From positions 1-43,565 of the forward strand of contig NZ_DJFS01000026.1 of NCBI RefSeq assembly GCF_002432125.1: a stretch of DNA of 43,565 bases, given 5' to 3'. The DNA is from Brevundimonas sp. UBA5866 (GTDB lineage: Bacteria > Pseudomonadota > Alphaproteobacteria > Caulobacterales > Caulobacteraceae). Positions 41,044 through 43,565 of this stretch are shown here, piece by piece (positions within the stretch are counted from its first letter, which is position 1; every line of letters begins with the position of its first letter). The notes beneath the pieces were generated by a model that saw only the letters and a program-made list of their open reading frames with translations, was not told the origin of the DNA and did not search any database. The position numbers were made by a program, and so were the translations under genes.

Positions 41044-42321
41044 TTAGGCGGCGTGGAATTGGGCCGTTTCGGTCGAGTCCTTCAGGGCCGTGGTCGAGGA
41101 CTGGCCTTGCGAGATGACGGTGGCGACATCGTCGAAATAGCCGGTGCCGACTTCGCGCTGGTGGCGGGTGGCGGTGTAGCCCGAAGCCTCGTTTGCGAAT
41201 TCGCGCTGTTGCAGCTCCGAATAGGCCGCCATGCCACGGTCGCGGTAGCCCGAAGCCAGTTCGAACATGCCGTTGTTCAGGCTGTGGAAACCGGCCAGCG
41301 TCACGAACTGGAACTTGTAGCCCATGGCCCCCAGCTCACGCTGGAACTTGGCGATGGTCTCGTCGTCCAGCTTGGCCTTCCAGTTGAATGACGGTGAGCA
41401 GTTATAGGCCATCAGCTTGCCCGGATACTTCTTCTGGATCGCCTCGGCGAACTTCTTGGCGTCATCCAGATCGGGGTGCGAGGTTTCCCACCACAGCAGG
41501 TCCGCATACTTGGCATAGGACAGGCCACGGGCGATGCAGTGATCAAGGCCAGTGCCTTCCTTCAGGCGGAAGAAGCCTTCCGGCGTGCGGTTCTCGCGGT
41601 CGATGAACGGGTGGTCGCGCTCGTCGATGTCCGAGGTGATCAGCTGGGCCGATTCCGCATCGGTACGGGCCACCGTCAGGGTCGGCGTACCGCAAACGTC
41701 AGCCGCCAGACGGGCCGCGATCAGGTTGCGCTCGTGGGCCTGGGTCGGGATCAGAACCTTGCCGCCCAGGTGGCCGCACTTCTTCTCCGAAGCCAGCTGG
41801 TCTTCGAAGTGGACGCCCGAAGCGCCGGCTTCGATGAAGGCCTTCATGATTTCAAAGCTGTTCAGCGGGCCACCGAAACCGGCCTCGGCGTCGGCGACGA
41901 TCGGGGCGAACCAGTCGCGCTTGGCACCGCCCTCGGCATGCTCGATCTGGTCGGCGCGTTGCAGGGTGCGGTTGATGCGGCGGCACAGTTCCGGCGCGGC
42001 GTTGGCCGGATACAGCGACTGGTCCGGATACATGGCGCTGGCGGTGTTGGCGTCGGCGGCAACCTGCCAGCCCGACAGATAGATGGCCTTCAGGCCCGCA
42101 CGGACCATCTGCATGGCTTGGTTGCCGGTCACGGCACCCAGGGCGTTGATGTAGGGCTCCGAATGCAGCAGTTCCCACAGGCGGTTGGCACCGCGCTCGG
42201 CGAGGGTGTGGATGATCGGCACGGAGCCGCGCAGACGCAGGACGTCTTCCGGCGTGTAGGGGCGCTCGATGCCGTCAAAGCGGCCCTTGGTGGCGGGAAC
42301 CAGATCAGCGAAGGTGGTCAT
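41044..42321 (-). CDS. aceA: Isocitrate lyase
   Basis: This 425-residue glyoxylate-cycle enzyme cleaves isocitrate to succinate and glyoxylate, letting cells grow on acetate and fatty acids. The catalytic KKCGH is at residues 180-184 with Cys182, and the conserved blocks SGWQVAAD, DAEAGFGG, VARTDAESA and YNCSPSFNW are present. Length matches the short bacterial type. Malate synthase is not in the window. The divergent ScfR/RamB-like gene and the palindromes between them indicate dedicated control. Confidence 0.97.
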   Translation of the reverse strand: MTTFADLVPATKGRFDGIERPYTPEDVLRLRGSVPIIHTLAERGANRLWELLHSEPYINALGAVTGNQAMQMVRAGLKAIYLSGWQVAADANTASAMYPDQSLYPANAAPELCRRINRTLQRADQIEHAEGGAKRDWFAPIVADAEAGFGGPLNSFEIMKAFIEAGASGVHFEDQLASEKKCGHLGGKVLIPTQAHERNLIAARLAADVCGTPTLTVARTDAESAQLITSDIDERDHPFIDRENRTPEGFFRLKEGTGLDHCIARGLSYAKYADLLWWETSHPDLDDAKKFAEAIQKKYPGKLMAYNCSPSFNWKAKLDDETIAKFQRELGAMGYKFQFVTLAGFHSLNNGMFELASGYRDRGMAAYSELQQREFANEASGYTATRHQREVGTGYFDDVATVISQGQSSTTALKDSTETAQFHAA

Positions 42322-42426
42322 GTGCGTTCTCGTCTCTGCGATGGTGCGGCCAACGCCGCGTCACAGGTCAAAGAACACGGGCCAGTCACAAAAGACACAG
42401 CATCAGGCCCGATATTGAAGTCACTT

Positions 42427-42441
42427 AGTCACAATATGACT
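42427..42441. promoter_or_regulatory. Palindromic operator, site 1, aceA/regulator intergenic region
   Basis: AGTCACAATATGACT is a palindrome with AGTCA/TGACT arms around CAATA. A near-identical copy starts exactly 25 bases further on. A weaker copy (AGTCACAAAAGACAC) starts at 42384. All lie in the 155 bases between the two divergent genes. Confidence 0.65.
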
Positions 42442-42451
42442 TGACAAGATC

Positions 42452-42466
42452 AGTCACATTATGACC
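42452..42466. promoter_or_regulatory. Palindromic operator, site 2, aceA/regulator intergenic region
   Basis: AGTCACATTATGACC differs from site 1 at two positions and keeps the AGTCA/TGACY arms. It ends 10 bases before the regulator ATG, consistent with autoregulation. Confidence 0.65.
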
Positions 42467-42476
42467 TAACTGCGAT

Positions 42477-43565
42477 ATGCAGGATAATGCCGACCGCAAA
42501 CTGTTCCTTGGGGCGCGCCTGAAACGACTGCGCCGCGACCTTGGCCTGACACAGACCGCCATGGCCGAGGACCTGTCGGTCTCGCCCTCCTATCTGAACC
42601 ATATCGAGCGCAACCAGCGCCCCGTTTCGGCGCAACTGCTACTGAAGCTGGCCGAAACCTATGATGTCGATCTGCGGACGCTGAACCGCGCGGGCGAGAT
42701 CGACGAGGCGCGTCTGGGCGAAATCCTTGCCGATCCGGTGTTCAAGGGCGTTTCGGCACCGCGCCACGAACTGATGCAGGTGATCGAGGAAGCGCCCGCC
42801 GTGGCCGACGCCCTGCTGCGCCTCTATCAGGCCTTTGACGATCAGCGCGCCCGCGCCCGCGCCGCCTCGGAACACGGCGAAGGTCTGGATGACGCCGCCC
42901 CCGCCGACTGGGTTCGTGAATACATCCAGTCGCGGGGCAATCACTTCCCCGATCTTGACCAGATGGGCGAGGCACTGGGCCAGACCCTCAATAGCGAACG
43001 ACCGCCCCACGCCGAGGGGTTCGAGGCCGCCGCCCGCCATCGTCTGGCAGTCACCCACGGCCTGACGGTCCGCACCGTGCCGTCCGAGGTGATGGTGGAA
43101 TGGACGCGCCGCTTTGACCTGCACCGCCGCCGCCTGTTGCTGAGCGAGAACCTCGGCCCGTCGTCACGGGCCTTTGCCGTGGCCTATCAACTGGCCCTTT
43201 CCGAACACGGGGCAGAGCTGAATTCGATGGCCGACATGGCCCATGCGCCGGACCAGCCGACACGGAATCTTCTGAAGGTCGCCCTCACCAACGCCCTGGC
43301 TGCGGCCATCCTGATGCCCTATGCCGCCTTCCACCGCGCGTCGGAGGATACGCGCTATGATCTCAACCGTTTGGCGGCCCGCTTCGGTGTCTCCTACGAA
43401 CAGGTCGCGCACCGACTGACCACCCTTTCGCGCCCGTCGGCCCGTGGCGTGCCCTTCTTCCTGATGCGCGTGGATCAGGCAGGCAATATCTCCAAACGCT
43501 ATGCCACAGGCGCATTTCCGTTTTCACGTTTTGGCGGGGCCTGTCCGCGGTGGCGGCTGCACAGT
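42477..43565 (+). CDS. ScfR/RamB-type XRE family regulator, 3' end cut off
   Basis: The 363 codons visible are open to the right edge. An N-terminal XRE helix-turn-helix lies at about 8-62 (LKRLRRDLGLTQTAMAEDLS, SPSYLNHIERNQRPV). The middle domain resembles the ImmA/IrrE-like module (from about residue 190) but lacks a zinc HExxH, reading FAVAYQLALSEH, as is usual in short-chain fatty-acyl regulators. The later part is like DUF2083 (ACPRW near the end). Relatives such as RamB and ScfR control acetate and propionate genes, which fits the divergent aceA. The translation start ATG at 42477 sits just after two operator-like palindromes. Confidence 0.9.
   Translation, partial: MQDNADRKLFLGARLKRLRRDLGLTQTAMAEDLSVSPSYLNHIERNQRPVSAQLLLKLAETYDVDLRTLNRAGEIDEARLGEILADPVFKGVSAPRHELMQVIEEAPAVADALLRLYQAFDDQRARARAASEHGEGLDDAAPADWVREYIQSRGNHFPDLDQMGEALGQTLNSERPPHAEGFEAAARHRLAVTHGLTVRTVPSEVMVEWTRRFDLHRRRLLLSENLGPSSRAFAVAYQLALSEHGAELNSMADMAHAPDQPTRNLLKVALTNALAAAILMPYAAFHRASEDTRYDLNRLAARFGVSYEQVAHRLTTLSRPSARGVPFFLMRVDQAGNISKRYATGAFPFSRFGGACPRWRLHS

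Noticed and set aside
41476..42444. 322-codon plus-strand open frame opposite aceA
   Set aside because: Shadow of isocitrate lyase; no ribosome binding site, and it runs through the intergenic operator region.
1..43565. tRNA genes, CRISPR arrays, insertion sequences, prophage or defence islands
   Set aside because: Reading the intergenic gaps, all under about 210 bases, showed no tRNA-like cloverleaf, spaced direct repeats, transposase, integrase or known defence genes. A dedicated tRNA or repeat search was not possible here.

Overview
The window is a dense, GC-rich alphaproteobacterial chromosome segment with 45 supported protein genes and no RNA genes, insertion sequences, phage genes or CRISPR arrays. 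Several features point to the Caulobacteraceae or close relatives: an RcdA-type (DUF1465) protease adaptor, a TrcR-type (DUF1013) cell-cycle regulator, a phoR / pstC-pstA-pstB-phoU-phoB block without pstS, DUF1192 and YdcH small proteins, and COQ9 divergent from rpsU. Placement below family level is inference. No gene-free stretch exceeds about 210 bases; the longest is 8864-9073, which holds an AT-rich nested inverted repeat.

Layout. 1-2755 (minus): a cut secreted protein, a membrane histidine kinase with a MASE1-like sensor, and thiE. 2818-4306 (plus): iron module bfd-bfr with Fur-like palindromes, then an unknown membrane protein. 4440-5947 (plus): efp and suhB. 6024-8863 (minus): two secreted M16 proteins, the second-transcribed one lacking the zinc motif. 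9074-11898: a GDPD phosphodiesterase overlapping tail to tail with an ABC exporter. 12033-13959 (plus): rpmE and a YcbB-type L,D-transpeptidase. 14029-19218: rcdA, DUF1192, quinone oxidoreductase, a CVNH/beta-gamma-crystallin secreted protein, trcR, ubiX, a TIGR02444 protein and two YdcH proteins. 19225-23233: Lrp/AsnC regulator, small diguanylate cyclase, purE-purK, COQ9 and rpsU. 23391-25804 (minus): NatAB-like ABC exporter pair. 25929-30428 (minus): GDSL autotransporter esterase, a SerB-SerA fusion, and a membrane protein with 11-residue repeats. 30611-31558: hslO. 31626-38294 (minus): phosphate regulon. 38486-40732: an orphan hybrid histidine kinase. 40777-43565: aceA with a small partner gene, divergent from an ScfR/RamB-type regulator cut by the right edge.

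Genes that work together: Bfd is expected to release iron stored in Bfr. PhoR/PhoB/PhoU with PstCAB form the phosphate sensing and uptake system, and a clear Pho box precedes pstC. The ScfR-like regulator probably controls aceA through repeated palindromes in the shared intergenic region. PurE and PurK are consecutive steps of purine synthesis. UbiX and COQ9 both feed ubiquinone synthesis.

Most of the window is conserved housekeeping DNA and I do not see a clear new defence or mobile system. The most unusual items are the one-polypeptide SerB-SerA enzyme, the CVNH plus calcium-type beta-gamma-crystallin protein, the five tandem 11-residue repeats in the membrane protein at 29859-30428, an apparent CTG start of rpsU, the aceA-linked 69-residue protein, and a roughly 51-bp nested palindrome at 8989-9039.
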